Positions 16,440 through 25,399 of a stretch of 47,223 nt of DNA are shown in pieces. Both the position numbers and the translations under genes were made by a program. The notes below the pieces were generated by a model, which saw nothing but the letters and a program-made list of their open reading frames with translations, searched no databases and had not been told where the DNA came from. The stretch covers positions 1 through 47,223 of the forward strand of contig CAMBEJ010000022.1 of NCBI GenBank assembly GCA_945865375.1. Reading direction: 5' to 3'. Position 1 is the first letter of the stretch; every line of letters begins with the position of its first letter. Source of the DNA: Akkermansia muciniphila (GTDB taxonomy: Bacteria; Verrucomicrobiota; Verrucomicrobiia; Limisphaerales; F1-80-MAGS106).

Positions 16440-17183
16440 TTAGAGCAAAGCGTCGCCGGGGATTGAAAGCTTGTTATTCAGATCGTCCGAGCTGCGGAAG
16501 GCATCGCGGAGACGGGATCCGTTGAATCCTTGAACGCTGCCGTCGCCCATGACAGAATTTCCCTGGGTTTGATGGATGTTCTTGTCCCATCCTGCGTTGC
16601 CATCAGTGGCTCCCACGATGTTTGTCTTGAACAGAATGATCTGGTTCTTCGAGCTGTCTTTCCGGCTCAAGTTGTTCGTGATGTTGCGGTCGCCTGAAAG
16701 CAACATCTGGGGGCGTGTTTCGTCGGCTTCCAAGCCAATGAAATAGCTGATGTTTTGGTTGTTATAAAACCCATCTTTTTGGGCGACCACCGTCGAGAAG
16801 TTGCGCGCTTCTTTGCGTCCGTTGCTATCGCTTGGGCAGAGGACGATCTTTGGGGTGCTCAATTCGTTCGAAAGCGCCAGAAAATGGCCATAAGTTCCTA
16901 GGTCCTTCGCGCCAGAAGTATTGGCGGTGGGGACGAACTCAGCAGATCCACCGAGGTTGGTCGACACGCTCATCGGGAACTGGTCGCCGTTATCGGTGGC
17001 AAAAATGCGGAACGAAAGGCCGATGTTTTTGAGGTTGTTGACGCATTTGATTTTTTGGGCCTTGGATTTGGCTTTGGCCAAAGCAGGCAGCAACATTCCA
17101 GCCAGAATGGCGATGATTGCTATCACGACCAACAGCTCAATGAGCGTGAACGCTCCGACTTTGTATTTCCGAAATTGGTTCAT
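16440..17183 (-). CDS. Type II secretion-like pseudopilin (prepilin leader, DG-type C-terminus)
   Basis: A 247-residue protein with a prepilin-type N-terminus: basic leader [11 protein letters not shown], then [20 protein letters not shown], the peptidase recognition site and membrane helix. The residue before the Phe is Ala rather than the common Gly, a variant often seen in this kind of bacterium. The soluble part ends [13 protein letters not shown], the H...DG pattern of the large pseudopilin families of Planctomycetes and Verrucomicrobia. It probably forms or caps an inner-membrane pseudopilus; its specific substrate is unknown. Single gene with its own strong terminator. Confidence 0.88.
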   Translation of the reverse strand: MNQFRKYKVGAFTLIELLVVIAIIAILAGMLLPALAKAKSKAQKIKCVNNLKNIGLSFRIFATDNGDQFPMSVSTNLGGSAEFVPTANTSGAKDLGTYGHFLALSNELSTPKIVLCPSDSNGRKEARNFSTVVAQKDGFYNNQNISYFIGLEADETRPQMLLSGDRNITNNLSRKDSSKNQIILFKTNIVGATDGNAGWDKNIHQTQGNSVMGDGSVQGFNGSRLRDAFRSSDDLNNKLSIPGDALL

Positions 17184-17834
17184 AGTTGTTGTGCTTAAGT
17201 TTCTGGGTTAACGGTTCGCCTACTCTAAACAATCAGCTTCGAGTGTCAACGAATTTTCTCCTGCTAATCAGCAGACTCGGTGCCAAGAGGCTTTTCCTGA
17301 GTGAATTGGCTGCTGAATGCGATTCGGACCTGGATGATTGTGAAAATATCACGCATCAGGCGTGAAAATCACGCCTGCGAGCCTTCAATGGACTTCAAAA
17401 GTGGCGATTTAGGCCCCCATCACTCCAAAGCCCAGAGGACTGGTGCAATGCAACCCCTGCCAAATTCTGTTGGAAGTATCCAAAAGGCCCTACGTGCTCG
17501 GCAGACCGCCTGTCATGGAGAGATGTGTCGCCTGCCAAAGCCGTCCTGTCCTCTACTCGCCGCGATCTGCACTGCCTTCAGACCGATATCGGGGTCCTCG
17601 ACGGTGATTTGGTCGTCATAAAGGTCGTTTCGTTTACACAATCCGCGAATTGGATGCTTGCGCCCGTCACAGACCCTCTGATAACTTGCCGGCCGGTTTT
17701 GACGTGTGGAAATAGTTTGGTCCCTGGGATTACTTGGCGTTGCGTTGGCTTGCATGCCATTAAACAGGCATAAAAAATAGCACAAGGTCAAAGTCGGCTG
17801 GGGTTCGTTAGCGTCAGTGCTTTGTAATCAGGAT
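17184..17834. other. Gene-free stretch before tRNA-Leu
   Basis: About 650 bases without a convincing gene. Short open frames on both strands have no family-like features. It holds an 8-base inverted repeat at 17358-17376 (AGGCGTGA, AAA, TCACGCCT) and presumably the promoters of the pseudopilin (leftward) and tRNA (rightward). No clear -35/-10 pair could be assigned. Confidence 0.4.
17358..17376. repeat. Short perfect inverted repeat, possible operator
   Basis: AGGCGTGA and TCACGCCT separated by AAA, preceded by a third TCACGC at 17349-17354. The size and symmetry would suit a dimeric regulator about 180 bases upstream of the pseudopilin start. No regulator is known, so this is only a candidate site. 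Confidence 0.3.
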
Positions 17835-17919
17835 GCCCGCGTGGCGGAATTGGCAGACGCGCTAGATTCAGGTTCTAGTGAGTAACATCGTACAGGTTCA
17901 AGTCCTGTCGCGGGCACCA
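17835..17919 (+). tRNA. tRNA-Leu (anticodon CAG)
   Basis: Acceptor stem GCCCGCG (17835-17841) pairs with CGCGGGC (17909-17915), with discriminator A and an encoded CCA at 17917-17919. The anticodon arm CTAGA-TTCAGGT-TCTAG puts CAG at 17869-17871. GGTTCAAGTCC forms the T arm, and a long variable arm (GAGTAACATCGTAC) is as expected for a class II tRNA-Leu. It is intact, and no integration scar is visible at its 3' end. Confidence 0.95.
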
Positions 17920-18011
17920 AAGCACATGGAAAACAGGTCCCGTTTTCCTCGTGGACCTCGTTCTTCGCATCAAATCAGTCGCGGATAGCTCAATCTTTTT
18001 TTGTAGAGGCT

Positions 18012-19607
18012 ATGGGTACTGTCATTCGCAAGCTTGCACCGTCCGATGCCGGTAAGTGGCTCGAGTTGTTAAAGGCCAGCATCGGGGAGGATTACGCCGA
18101 TAAGGCGCTGTGCGACGTCAAATGGGCGGAGACCGAACTCACCGCAGGGGCTGGCGCTGAATCCTGGGGCGCTGATGTGAACGGCCAAATTCAGGCCAGC
18201 ATTTGCTTTCTGCCTGGCTGCGCCTGGAATCAGAATCCCATTGCGAACTTAGGGCGCAACTTTTTTCTTCCGGAAAGCTTCTCCAACGGAGCTGCGGAGG
18301 CGCTCATGAAAAAAGTGCATCTCGAGGCGACCGACCGCGGGCTGTTGTCTGTGATCAGGGTTCTCGCCTCGGATAATTTTCAACAGATTCTGCTGGAGAA
18401 GCTGGGCTACATCTGCGCGGGTTTCCAGCCCTTCAAGCACATGGTCAGGTCGCGCGAGGGCTGCTTATTTTATTTGAATTTTGGGCGGCGGGATATCATC
18501 AGCCGGCAGCCCGTGTCCGAGTCTCTCCCTCAGGTCAGCGAGCTCGCCGCCGCGGTGCTAGGCCATCTGCAGTTCTCGATACCCGCGATCGTGAAGGATG
18601 GCGCCACGGGTTACCCTCTTAAAACTGAGATCCAGTTCCATGCCGCGACCTCGGATGATTTTGAGCTGTGGAAGATGCAGGCCGAGGGCTCCAATCCTGC
18701 TGTGGAAATCTCGGGTGGATTTAACATCGGGCATGGATTTCTTCGCACCCAGCTCAGCTCTCCAGTTCAGGCTTTTTTAGGGCAGCGCGAAAATCAGGTC
18801 GTGGCCGGGATTTCCTATTTTTTTGACGAGCGAGATCGGTCCGTGCCGATTGTTGATTGTTTCGCTTTAGATGATGTGTCGCTCGGCGCGATGTTGCAGC
18901 ACGCCATGAAGGCCGCTCATGATCAATTAAGCGCGGTTTATGTGGAGGTCGACATCCTGATGACCGCGCCCCGTCTTCTGAAGAGTGCCGAGCAATTGGG
19001 CTTTGTCCCGGTGGCGTATCTTCCGGCGTTTTACAGCAAGGGGACCACCCACGTCGATGTGGTGAAGATGGTCAAGCTCAACCTGGTTTACTCGGCAGAA
19101 AAGCACGAGGCAACGACGCACGCCAAAACCATCCTCAAAATCGTTGACCAGAACTTCAACGACCAGAAAATTGGGCTTGCCATCATCAATCTCCTGAGGG
19201 GCCTTCCTGTTTTCGATGGACTCGGCGACGGGGAACTACGAAAGATCGCCCGGCTATTTACGCAAAAGCTATACCGTCCTGCCGACCGGATTTTCAACCG
19301 GGGTGACGTGGGCAACGAGGCCTATGTGGTCATGCGTGGACAGATCGACATTGTGCTTGAGGACCAAGGAAAGCCCCTTGCGAGCGTCGGGAACGGGCAG
19401 ATTTTTGGAGAGCAGGCCTTTCTGGATGGGGCGCCAAGAGGGGCTCACGCCGTTGCCGGCCAGGCGAGCATCCTCCTGGTCATTCAACGTTCAGCCTTTC
19501 ACAATCTGGTGCATCACGAACCCCACCTCGGCATGGTCGTCATGCGAAATATCGCCATGGAACTATCAAACCGCCTTCGCAGGGCGAATGTAGCGCCCAA
19601 GAAGTAA
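18012..19607 (+). CDS. Tandem GNAT-like acyltransferase fused to a cyclic-nucleotide-binding domain
   Basis: A 531-residue fusion. Residues about 3-150 (IRKLAPSDAGKWLELLKASI ... LLEKLGYICAG) and about 205-355 (FHAATSDDFELWKMQAEGSN ... SAEQLGFVPVAYLPAF) both look like GNAT folds. Residues about 396-520 form a cNMP-binding domain: a beta-roll (RPADRIFNRGDVGNEAYVVM), then a phosphate-binding cassette FGEQAFLDGAPRGAHAV with the conserved Gly-Glu and Arg. No HTH follows, so it is not a CRP-type regulator. A role as an acetyl/acyltransferase whose activity answers to a cyclic nucleotide is inferred from analogy with mycobacterial Pat, which has the opposite domain order. Single gene after tRNA-Leu, convergent with the exonuclease-like gene. 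Confidence 0.75.
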   Translation: MGTVIRKLAPSDAGKWLELLKASIGEDYADKALCDVKWAETELTAGAGAESWGADVNGQIQASICFLPGCAWNQNPIANLGRNFFLPESFSNGAAEALMKKVHLEATDRGLLSVIRVLASDNFQQILLEKLGYICAGFQPFKHMVRSREGCLFYLNFGRRDIISRQPVSESLPQVSELAAAVLGHLQFSIPAIVKDGATGYPLKTEIQFHAATSDDFELWKMQAEGSNPAVEISGGFNIGHGFLRTQLSSPVQAFLGQRENQVVAGISYFFDERDRSVPIVDCFALDDVSLGAMLQHAMKAAHDQLSAVYVEVDILMTAPRLLKSAEQLGFVPVAYLPAFYSKGTTHVDVVKMVKLNLVYSAEKHEATTHAKTILKIVDQNFNDQKIGLAIINLLRGLPVFDGLGDGELRKIARLFTQKLYRPADRIFNRGDVGNEAYVVMRGQIDIVLEDQGKPLASVGNGQIFGEQAFLDGAPRGAHAVAGQASILLVIQRSAFHNLVHHEPHLGMVVMRNIAMELSNRLRRANVAPKK

Positions 19608-19628
19608 CAGAGAGAGCCTTACCAAACC

Positions 19629-20162
19629 TCACCAACTGACGCCGACCGAGAGAAGCGCCCCAAATCGGTTCTTGTAGAAGATCTGCTTGTTCGCCGCACC
19701 AAACTCATGCACGAGTTTGGTGATCTTCACGTCAAAACAACAGTACTCAGCAATCTCCAGAACAAGGCCTTTCTTCCACCACTTGATCGCTTGCAGCCCC
19801 TCCGAAGTTTTCTCCACGCCCAGCGTGGCGCCGGCTATAGAATCCAGCGAAAGCCGGTGTTGCAGTTTGCTTTGCAGGTCGACCAGCATGTCCAGGGTCG
19901 GCACTTGGGAAAGGTCGAAAACCGTATACCCGTGGAGCACTTCATAATCAAACCGCAATTGATTGAAGCCAATCACCAAGTCCGCGCGGATCAGCTCCTG
20001 TATCAGGTCGTTGACTTTGTCTTCAGCGTAGATCTTGTAACCTCCGCGAGCCGTGCTGTAAGTCACCCCCACGCTCATCCGCATGTCGCGGATTTTGTCC
20101 CAACCTCCGACTTCGTCGGCTGACTTCTGTGTTTCGAGATCGAAGTAAACCACATTTTTCAT
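19629..20162 (-). CDS. DEDDy-type 3'-5' exonuclease-like protein (RNase H fold)
   Basis: A 177-residue protein resembling the ribonuclease-H-like / DnaQ superfamily. Motif I is YFDLE (Asp8, Glu10), motif II is NQLRFDYEVL (Asp72), motif III is EYCCFDVKIT with Tyr140-x3-Asp144, so all four acidic residues and the Tyr of a DEDDy exonuclease are present. It is shorter than polymerase proofreading domains and has no helicase part; similar stand-alone domains are often annotated as helicase- or YprB-related. The substrate is unknown. The start is ATG 20162 (MKNVVYFDLETQ); 25 residues upstream in frame look non-coding. It is divergent from pssA. Confidence 0.72.
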   Translation of the reverse strand: MKNVVYFDLETQKSADEVGGWDKIRDMRMSVGVTYSTARGGYKIYAEDKVNDLIQELIRADLVIGFNQLRFDYEVLHGYTVFDLSQVPTLDMLVDLQSKLQHRLSLDSIAGATLGVEKTSEGLQAIKWWKKGLVLEIAEYCCFDVKITKLVHEFGAANKQIFYKNRFGALLSVGVSW

Positions 20163-20267
20163 GCTGGGCTGCGACACTAAGGAGAGGGGACCACGGGCGC
20201 AAAGAAAAAGGTGGATTGCTTGGAATCCGCTTTTCAAGGTGCGGTCTTCTCTTCAGATTCAGTGAGT

Positions 20268-21116
20268 ATGAGCACCAGCGACCCTGAGCCTCGATCATCG
20301 GAGACCGAACCCGAGAGGTTGAAGATTTATCTACTGCCGAATCTGATGACGGCGGGGAACCTGTTTTGCGGATTTCTGGCGCTCACAAAGATCGTGGAAG
20401 CGGACATCACGGCTAGCAATTTCACATCCTCCATCCGCCACGCTTTGTTCTACATCCTGCTGGCCTGCATTTTTGACCTCCTGGACGGACGTGTCGCCCG
20501 CATGGGAGGCTTCGAGTCTCCGTTTGGGCGGGAGTTCGATTCGCTTGCGGACATTGTGAGTTTCGGGGTGGCCCCCGCATTTCTGGTTCACCGAATCGTT
20601 CTGCGTGATGTCTTTCCGTCGCACCCTCAACTAGGATGGTTTATTGCCTCGGTTTTTCTAATTTGCGGTGCTTTTCGATTAGCTCGATTCAATTGCCTCG
20701 CGGCACAATCGAACGCGGGAGGCAATAATGAGTTTCTAGGGTTTCCGATCCCCGCCGCGGCAGGCCTGGTGGCGTCGCTGACCCTTTTCTTGATGCATTT
20801 GGATGATCGCGATTTCGCAAAAGGGAGCTGGCGCTTTGCGCTGCCTTTTCTGCTCGTTTTCTTGTCGGTCATGATGGTGAGCGAGGTGAAGTATCCGGCC
20901 TTCAAGAAGATCGACTGGCGCACGCGCCATCGATTCACCAAGACAATTCTCATCATTTTGGTGGCGGGGTTGTTTATCAGCTTGTGGGACAAGGTGGTTC
21001 ATTTTGTCCTCCCGTTAATATTTACAGTCTACCTGCTCTATGGGTTTGTGCGTCCTAGGATCAGCCGTAAAGTTCTTGCGGAGATCGAGGAGGATTCGGG
21101 GGGCGATGGGTCCTGA
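20268..21116 (+). CDS. pssA: CDP-diacylglycerol--serine O-phosphatidyltransferase
   Basis: Membrane enzyme making phosphatidylserine, the precursor of phosphatidylethanolamine. The CDP-alcohol phosphotransferase motif DGx2ARx8Gx3Dx3D is fully present in LLDGRVARMGGFESPFGREF and the next residues DSLAD. YLLPNLMTAGNLFCGFLAL is the usual lead-in helix, followed by several more spans; 282 residues. Start ATG 20268. The next gene (LysE type) overlaps or abuts its end, so they are probably co-transcribed. No psd gene is seen in the window. Confidence 0.92.
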   Translation: MSTSDPEPRSSETEPERLKIYLLPNLMTAGNLFCGFLALTKIVEADITASNFTSSIRHALFYILLACIFDLLDGRVARMGGFESPFGREFDSLADIVSFGVAPAFLVHRIVLRDVFPSHPQLGWFIASVFLICGAFRLARFNCLAAQSNAGGNNEFLGFPIPAAAGLVASLTLFLMHLDDRDFAKGSWRFALPFLLVFLSVMMVSEVKYPAFKKIDWRTRHRFTKTILIILVAGLFISLWDKVVHFVLPLIFTVYLLYGFVRPRISRKVLAEIEEDSGGDGS

Positions 21117-21810
21117 TCGCATGATTAATCCCAGCATGATTAATCCCAGCGAGCTGGCGATTGCGGCAACCGCAGGGTTCGCAACCGGCCTGATTGCGTC
21201 GATCCCTGTAGGACCGGTTAATGTGACGATCCTGAACGAAGGGGCGCTTCGAGGGTTTCGGTGGGCCATTTTGATTGGCACAGGTGCAGTCGTGATGGAA
21301 GTGATCTATTGCGGGTTGGCTTTCGCGGGTTTCTCGGGGCTTTTCGAGTCCAACTCAGTCCGGTTGGGCATGGAGGTGGTGAGCTTCCTTCTGATGCTGT
21401 TTCTGGGGTTGCGCTACATGTTCGCCAAGTCCATGGACGCGACCTCGCGCAGCGTCACCGAGATCGAGCAACGCTTGCACCCACACACGGCGTTTATGAC
21501 AGGGTTCGTGAGGGTTCTGGGGAACCCTGCCGTGCTGCTTTTCTGGATTACTGTCTCGGCAACGTTGATGTCCCACCAATGGATGGATGATAACTGGCTG
21601 AGCAAAACAGTCTGCGCCCTTGGCGCAGGGGTGGGCGGGTTCACTTGGTTCGCCATTTTTAGCTTCCTGGTTTCGAGGAAACGGGGGCATCTGTCCGCCA
21701 AGACCCTGTTACGCATGTCCCAGGGTTCCGGTGCTTGTCTATTTATAGCCGCCCTGTTCCTCGCGGCGAAGCTTGCCAGGCAATGGGCACTCGCCACTTC
21801 TGGAGGGTGA
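21106..21810 (+). CDS. LysE-family amino-acid/metabolite exporter
   Basis: A polytopic membrane protein of about 210-235 residues. ATGLIASIPVGPVNVTILNE is the LysE/RhtB N-terminal signature, and about six hydrophobic helices follow. The substrate cannot be told. There are three in-frame ATGs: 21106 (overlapping the pssA end), 21121 and 21136. The last two belong to a 15-base tandem duplication (ATGATTAATCCCAGC twice at 21121-21150), which repeats a possible start codon and its next four codons. Confidence 0.82.
   Translation: MGPDRMINPSMINPSELAIAATAGFATGLIASIPVGPVNVTILNEGALRGFRWAILIGTGAVVMEVIYCGLAFAGFSGLFESNSVRLGMEVVSFLLMLFLGLRYMFAKSMDATSRSVTEIEQRLHPHTAFMTGFVRVLGNPAVLLFWITVSATLMSHQWMDDNWLSKTVCALGAGVGGFTWFAIFSFLVSRKRGHLSAKTLLRMSQGSGACLFIAALFLAAKLARQWALATSGG
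21121..21150. repeat. 15-base tandem duplication covering the LysE start codon
   Basis: ATGATTAATCCCAGC occurs twice head to tail without a mismatch. Being 15 bases it keeps the frame and gives two equivalent ATG starts (21121 and 21136), in addition to the ATG at 21106. Confidence 0.95.
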
Positions 21811-21840
21811 TGAAACGGATGGAAAGAGGCCAACGCGCTT

Positions 21841-21987
21841 CATTTTTCCTAATCCTAACCGTAATCTGACTCGTAATCCTCGGGCGTTGCCCTTGAAACA
21901 GAGGGGTGGATTACGATTACGATTACGATTAGGAGCGGGGAATTGGAGTGGCTCGCGCGCCAGGCTAAACAGGGTCGTTTTACTGAG
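21841..21987. mobile_element. MITE-like element, copy C (truncated, inverted)
   Basis: Lies in reverse orientation to A and B. The window's right edge of the element (GGTCGTTTTACTGAG, ends 21987) is intact, with GCCAGGCTAAACAGGG just inside. The left terminal repeat and the CCCCAATTCC arm are missing; homology starts at CATTTTTCCTAATCC. The left hexamer arm is decayed, the right arm has three ATTACG units. It fills the space between the convergent LysE and RluA genes and ends eight bases short of the RluA stop codon. Confidence 0.8.
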
Positions 21988-21995
21988 ATGAGACG

Positions 21996-22805
21996 TTAGA
22001 GCGAGGCATGCAGCCGCAGATACTTGAGAGCCACTCGAATGTCTTTGGGCTCCTGTGAATGGATATGCACCACGGCATCCGAGGTGGGCTGCCGGATTTC
22101 GAGGTCTGTGGAGTGGAGAGCCACACGGCCTAGCAACGGGTGCTCTTCGCGTCCTGGCTTCAAACGGTAATCACTCTTCAGCTCGGAAAGAAGAAAGGTC
22201 CGCCCTCCATACAGAATATCCCCCACCACCGGGTGGCCTAATGTGCGAAGATGAACCCTGATTTGGTGGGTCTGACTTGTGAGCGGCTCACAGGCCATGA
22301 GTGTGTACCCTGAAAACCGCTCCAACACCTTAAACTGTGTGACTGACAATTTCCCGTTCTTGGGGCTTGTCACCATGATTTCCGGGCGGGTTGGGTGAGG
22401 GGACAATTTGATACTTGTTTCAAACTCATCCTTCTCAGGCATGCCATGAACAACCGCCAGATAACGATTGATTGACTGTTTTGCGCCAAATTGGTTGACC
22501 ATGTGAACCAAAGCAGATTTCGATTTGGCCAGGAGCAGAACTCCGGAGGTCTCGGAATCCAGCCGGTGCACAGTGGCAAGATACGTCAGCCGGCGTTCAC
22601 TCACCCAGCGGGCGCCCCGAGCGATATCCTTTTGGACCACCCCCATCAAGCTGGCCCGCTCCTTGTCATAACGATCCGGCGACGAAAGGAACCCGGCCGG
22701 TTTGTTTATCGCCAAGAGGTCTTCATCTTCGTAGAGAACCTCTAGCTCCCAGAACTCCTTGGTTAGTGGAGAGGACAGTTTAAGAGGTTGGAGGAGATCG
22801 CTCAC
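21996..22805 (-). CDS. RluA-family pseudouridine synthase
   Basis: Isomerises uridine to pseudouridine in rRNA or tRNA. The catalytic loop VHRLDSETSGVLLLAKS holds the essential Asp83, and SQTHQIRVHLRTLGHPVVGD is the conserved C-terminal motif of the RluA/RluC/RluD group. No S4 RNA-binding domain is visible at the N-terminus. 269 residues. The exact RNA position modified cannot be inferred. It is co-oriented with the SurA-like gene, which ends 6 bases upstream of its start, so one transcript is likely. Confidence 0.88.
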   Translation of the reverse strand: MSDLLQPLKLSSPLTKEFWELEVLYEDEDLLAINKPAGFLSSPDRYDKERASLMGVVQKDIARGARWVSERRLTYLATVHRLDSETSGVLLLAKSKSALVHMVNQFGAKQSINRYLAVVHGMPEKDEFETSIKLSPHPTRPEIMVTSPKNGKLSVTQFKVLERFSGYTLMACEPLTSQTHQIRVHLRTLGHPVVGDILYGGRTFLLSELKSDYRLKPGREEHPLLGRVALHSTDLEIRQPTSDAVVHIHSQEPKDIRVALKYLRLHASL

Positions 22806-22811
22806 CAGATT

Positions 22812-24494
22812 TTATTGGGCCGTTTTCTTTCCCCCTGGTGATTCGATTTTTGCGAGTTCTCGCTCCTTGATGAACCAGTCGTTGAAAGCCTGTATTTGAC
22901 GCCGCTGCTGCAGGTTCTGCATAAACTTTGGAAGTTCGCTCTTCATGACGGCTTCGTCCGCTGGAGCGATGGAGCGAAGGTAAACAACAAAACCTCCATC
23001 GGGACCCGCCAAATAGCCGCTCACGCGACCCGGTTGGAGTTTGAAAGCCGCGGACTTGAGGCTTTGCAAATCGACATTCGAGTCAAGGTCGGTCAGCGAG
23101 CGTGTGGTTTTGGAGAATGGCGAGGGAGTTTTCACAATGAGTTTCGTGGCGGACGCGGCGTCTTGAAAACTCTTCCCTTGGGCCAGCGTGTTGGTGGCGG
23201 CTTGCGCAAACTCTTCACCTGCTTTGCGCGCCGCCTCTCTGGTCCGGCTCTGGATGAAATCCGCCGTCACACGCTCACGGATCGTTTCGAGCGGCGGGAT
23301 GTTGCTTGGAATTTTCCCTTTGAGGCCGATGATGAAAACGCTGTCATGGTCGAGCAAAGGCACCGAGAAGGGTTCCTCTGCTGTCAACTTGAAGGCTGTG
23401 TTGATGAACGATTCGAGAACATTGAACTCTGTTGGACCTTGGCGCTGATCAAACGGTTGCGTGATGCCTGGGAGCATTTTCTTGGCGGCTGCCAATTTCT
23501 CAAGGTTATCGATGGCCACAGGAGTCATCGCGAAAAGTTCTTCCGCGAACCCTGCCGCGGCTCTCCTGGCGGCCCTCAAAGCGAATTCAGTTTTGATCTC
23601 CTCGCGGATCTTCTCTTTTGCCGCTGGGGCCGACAGCTGTTTGCCATCAGGTCCGACAAAGAAACTCACACCCCGTTGCAGGTAGATTTGGTCAAGTTGC
23701 TGGCTGAGATTCGTATCCCCAGCCATTAGATTTGCGGCCTCCACTGTGTAATTTGTGGCCATGAAGCGGACGTAGCCCACCTGAACACGGTCTTGGTTTC
23801 TGTAGAGGGACATCCTGTTCGTGTAAAACTTCCCAATTTCGTCGGGCGTGACAGCAACCGACGCGACGAAGTTCGAAGTGGAAAAATGCACAAAGGAAAC
23901 CGAAGCGAGGTCGTTTTCCTGACGGTAGAGAGCAGCACCCTCACCCGTGGAGATAAGTTTCGCGCCCGCGCTCACAACCTCGACCAAGTGTTGAATGGCG
24001 CCTTCGTTGCGAGCGAAGCGATGGAAGTCCAGCTCTGCCAACCCTCCTTCCGCCAACTTGTTCTTGACGAACATATCGTAACTCTCCTGTTTAAAAAGCC
24101 CGGTCTGGCGGTCTTTGAAAACCTGGGAGTTCGCGATCCACTTAGCCGCGCCTTCATCGTTGATGCGAATGCCGAGGTCATGGACCCTTCTCAAAAGGAG
24201 GAGGCGGTTCCGAGTCTCGGAGTCGGCATCGTAATCGTTTTGGCGGCTCATTGAATCCTTGGCTGGCCATTCTCCAAAACGGAAGAGGTAACTGAGAAGA
24301 GACTCCCGGTAGGTTTCTAGAAACCGCCTTCGCTCGATGGGTTCGCCGTCAACCGTTCCGAGATCCATGTCTTCTCGTCCGCCGCTGCCGGAAAATCGGG
24401 CGGTCGGACTGAAAAACACGACGAAAGAAAGGATGATGACGGCGATGATAATAAACCACAGCCACTTTTGATGACGACGAATGCTTACAAACAT
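22812..24494 (-). CDS. SurA/PpiD-like periplasmic chaperone, membrane-anchored
   Basis: From ATG 24494 it is 560 residues: a short basic N-terminus, one membrane helix (WLWFIIIAVIILSFVVFFSP), then a SurA_N-type helical segment (GTVDGEPIERRRFLETYRES ...) and a long soluble region rich in Ala/Lys helices. The topology matches PpiD, which helps outer-membrane and exported proteins fold. I do not see a clear parvulin catalytic signature, so it may be a chaperone without prolyl isomerase activity. Upstream in-frame residues (MRLTCGAKRR...) look non-coding. Confidence 0.75.
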   Translation of the reverse strand: MFVSIRRHQKWLWFIIIAVIILSFVVFFSPTARFSGSGGREDMDLGTVDGEPIERRRFLETYRESLLSYLFRFGEWPAKDSMSRQNDYDADSETRNRLLLLRRVHDLGIRINDEGAAKWIANSQVFKDRQTGLFKQESYDMFVKNKLAEGGLAELDFHRFARNEGAIQHLVEVVSAGAKLISTGEGAALYRQENDLASVSFVHFSTSNFVASVAVTPDEIGKFYTNRMSLYRNQDRVQVGYVRFMATNYTVEAANLMAGDTNLSQQLDQIYLQRGVSFFVGPDGKQLSAPAAKEKIREEIKTEFALRAARRAAAGFAEELFAMTPVAIDNLEKLAAAKKMLPGITQPFDQRQGPTEFNVLESFINTAFKLTAEEPFSVPLLDHDSVFIIGLKGKIPSNIPPLETIRERVTADFIQSRTREAARKAGEEFAQAATNTLAQGKSFQDAASATKLIVKTPSPFSKTTRSLTDLDSNVDLQSLKSAAFKLQPGRVSGYLAGPDGGFVVYLRSIAPADEAVMKSELPKFMQNLQQRRQIQAFNDWFIKERELAKIESPGGKKTAQ

Positions 24495-24617
24495 ACTTCC
24501 GTTAAATAACCGCAACCCGAAAAACGGACCATATCTGCGCTTGGCTCCGCAGGTCAAACGCAAAAGGGATCGACAGATCGCTGTTTACGACGCTTGGAAC
24601 CGTGGCACTATTGCCCC

Positions 24618-25325
24618 ATGGACCTTGAAGACAGAGTGCGGCGAGTTCGCGAACAGGTGGCTGAGGCGGCGGTCAGATCGGGCCGTCCAGCGGACTCCAT
24701 CACCCTGGTGGCTGTGAGCAAGGGGCATTCGCCGGAGTCCGTAAGGAGGGTGTCGGAGCAGGGCCTAACCTTGTTCGCGGAAAGCAAGGTTCAGGAGGCG
24801 AAGATAAAAATTTCGATGTGCCCCGGAAAATTTCGATGGCACATGATCGGACATTTGCAGTCTAACAAGGCCCGCGATGCCGCTTTTTTGTTTGAGATGA
24901 TCCAGAGCGTTGATAGTTTTGGGCTCGCCGAGGAACTGAACAAGGCCGCTGGAAAGGCAGGAAAAACCCTCAAGATCCTGCTGGAGGTCAATATTGCTGG
25001 AGAATCGACGAAGTTCGGATACCGACCCGACGCTGTGCTGGCTGATTTGACGCGAATCAACTCACTTCCGAACCTGGAGATTCACGGGCTGATGGGTATG
25101 GCGCCGTGGACCAATGAAGTGGAGCGTGTAAGGCCGCTGTTTCGGGAGCTGAAGGAGTTGCATGACCGCTGCAGCGACGGGCTCGGAGCACCCCTGCCTG
25201 TGTTGAGCATGGGCATGAGCGGGGATTTTGAGGTCGCCATCGAGGAAGGGTCGACGATGGTTCGAGTTGGGACGGCCTTGTTTGGGGCTGGACGGTCCGG
25301 AAACAAATCCGCCGCGGGTGGTTGA
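24618..25325 (+). CDS. yggS: YggS-family PLP-binding homeostasis protein
   Basis: Single-domain TIM-barrel PLP protein (COG0325/PLPBP) that keeps vitamin B6 and amino-acid pools balanced. The PLP lysine is Lys35 in LVAVSKGHS. HMIGHLQSNKA, VNIAGESTKFGY, LMGMAPW and LSMGMSGDFEVAIEEGSTMVRVG are all family landmarks. 235 residues. The start at ATG 24618 gives the standard length; Met at 24594 would add eight residues. First gene of a rightward run to glmM at 29461. Confidence 0.92.
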   Translation: MDLEDRVRRVREQVAEAAVRSGRPADSITLVAVSKGHSPESVRRVSEQGLTLFAESKVQEAKIKISMCPGKFRWHMIGHLQSNKARDAAFLFEMIQSVDSFGLAEELNKAAGKAGKTLKILLEVNIAGESTKFGYRPDAVLADLTRINSLPNLEIHGLMGMAPWTNEVERVRPLFRELKELHDRCSDGLGAPLPVLSMGMSGDFEVAIEEGSTMVRVGTALFGAGRSGNKSAAGG

Positions 25326-25399
25326 TGCCTTTTTATTTGTGCAATGCGTTGAGATAGTGAACCGTGGACCCCGGGGCATGGCTCGAGATACGCCCAATT

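Noticed and set aside
17301..17621. 106-residue plus-strand frame in the gap before tRNA-Leu
   Set aside because: No family pattern, no ribosome site, and equally long frames on the other strand; treated as non-coding.
17835..17919. tRNA-Leu as an attachment site of a mobile island
   Set aside because: I saw no direct repeat of the tRNA 3' end downstream and no integrase gene; neighbouring genes look ordinary.
22896..23729. 277-residue plus-strand frame
   Set aside because: Antisense to the SurA/PpiD-like gene; composition of a shadow frame.
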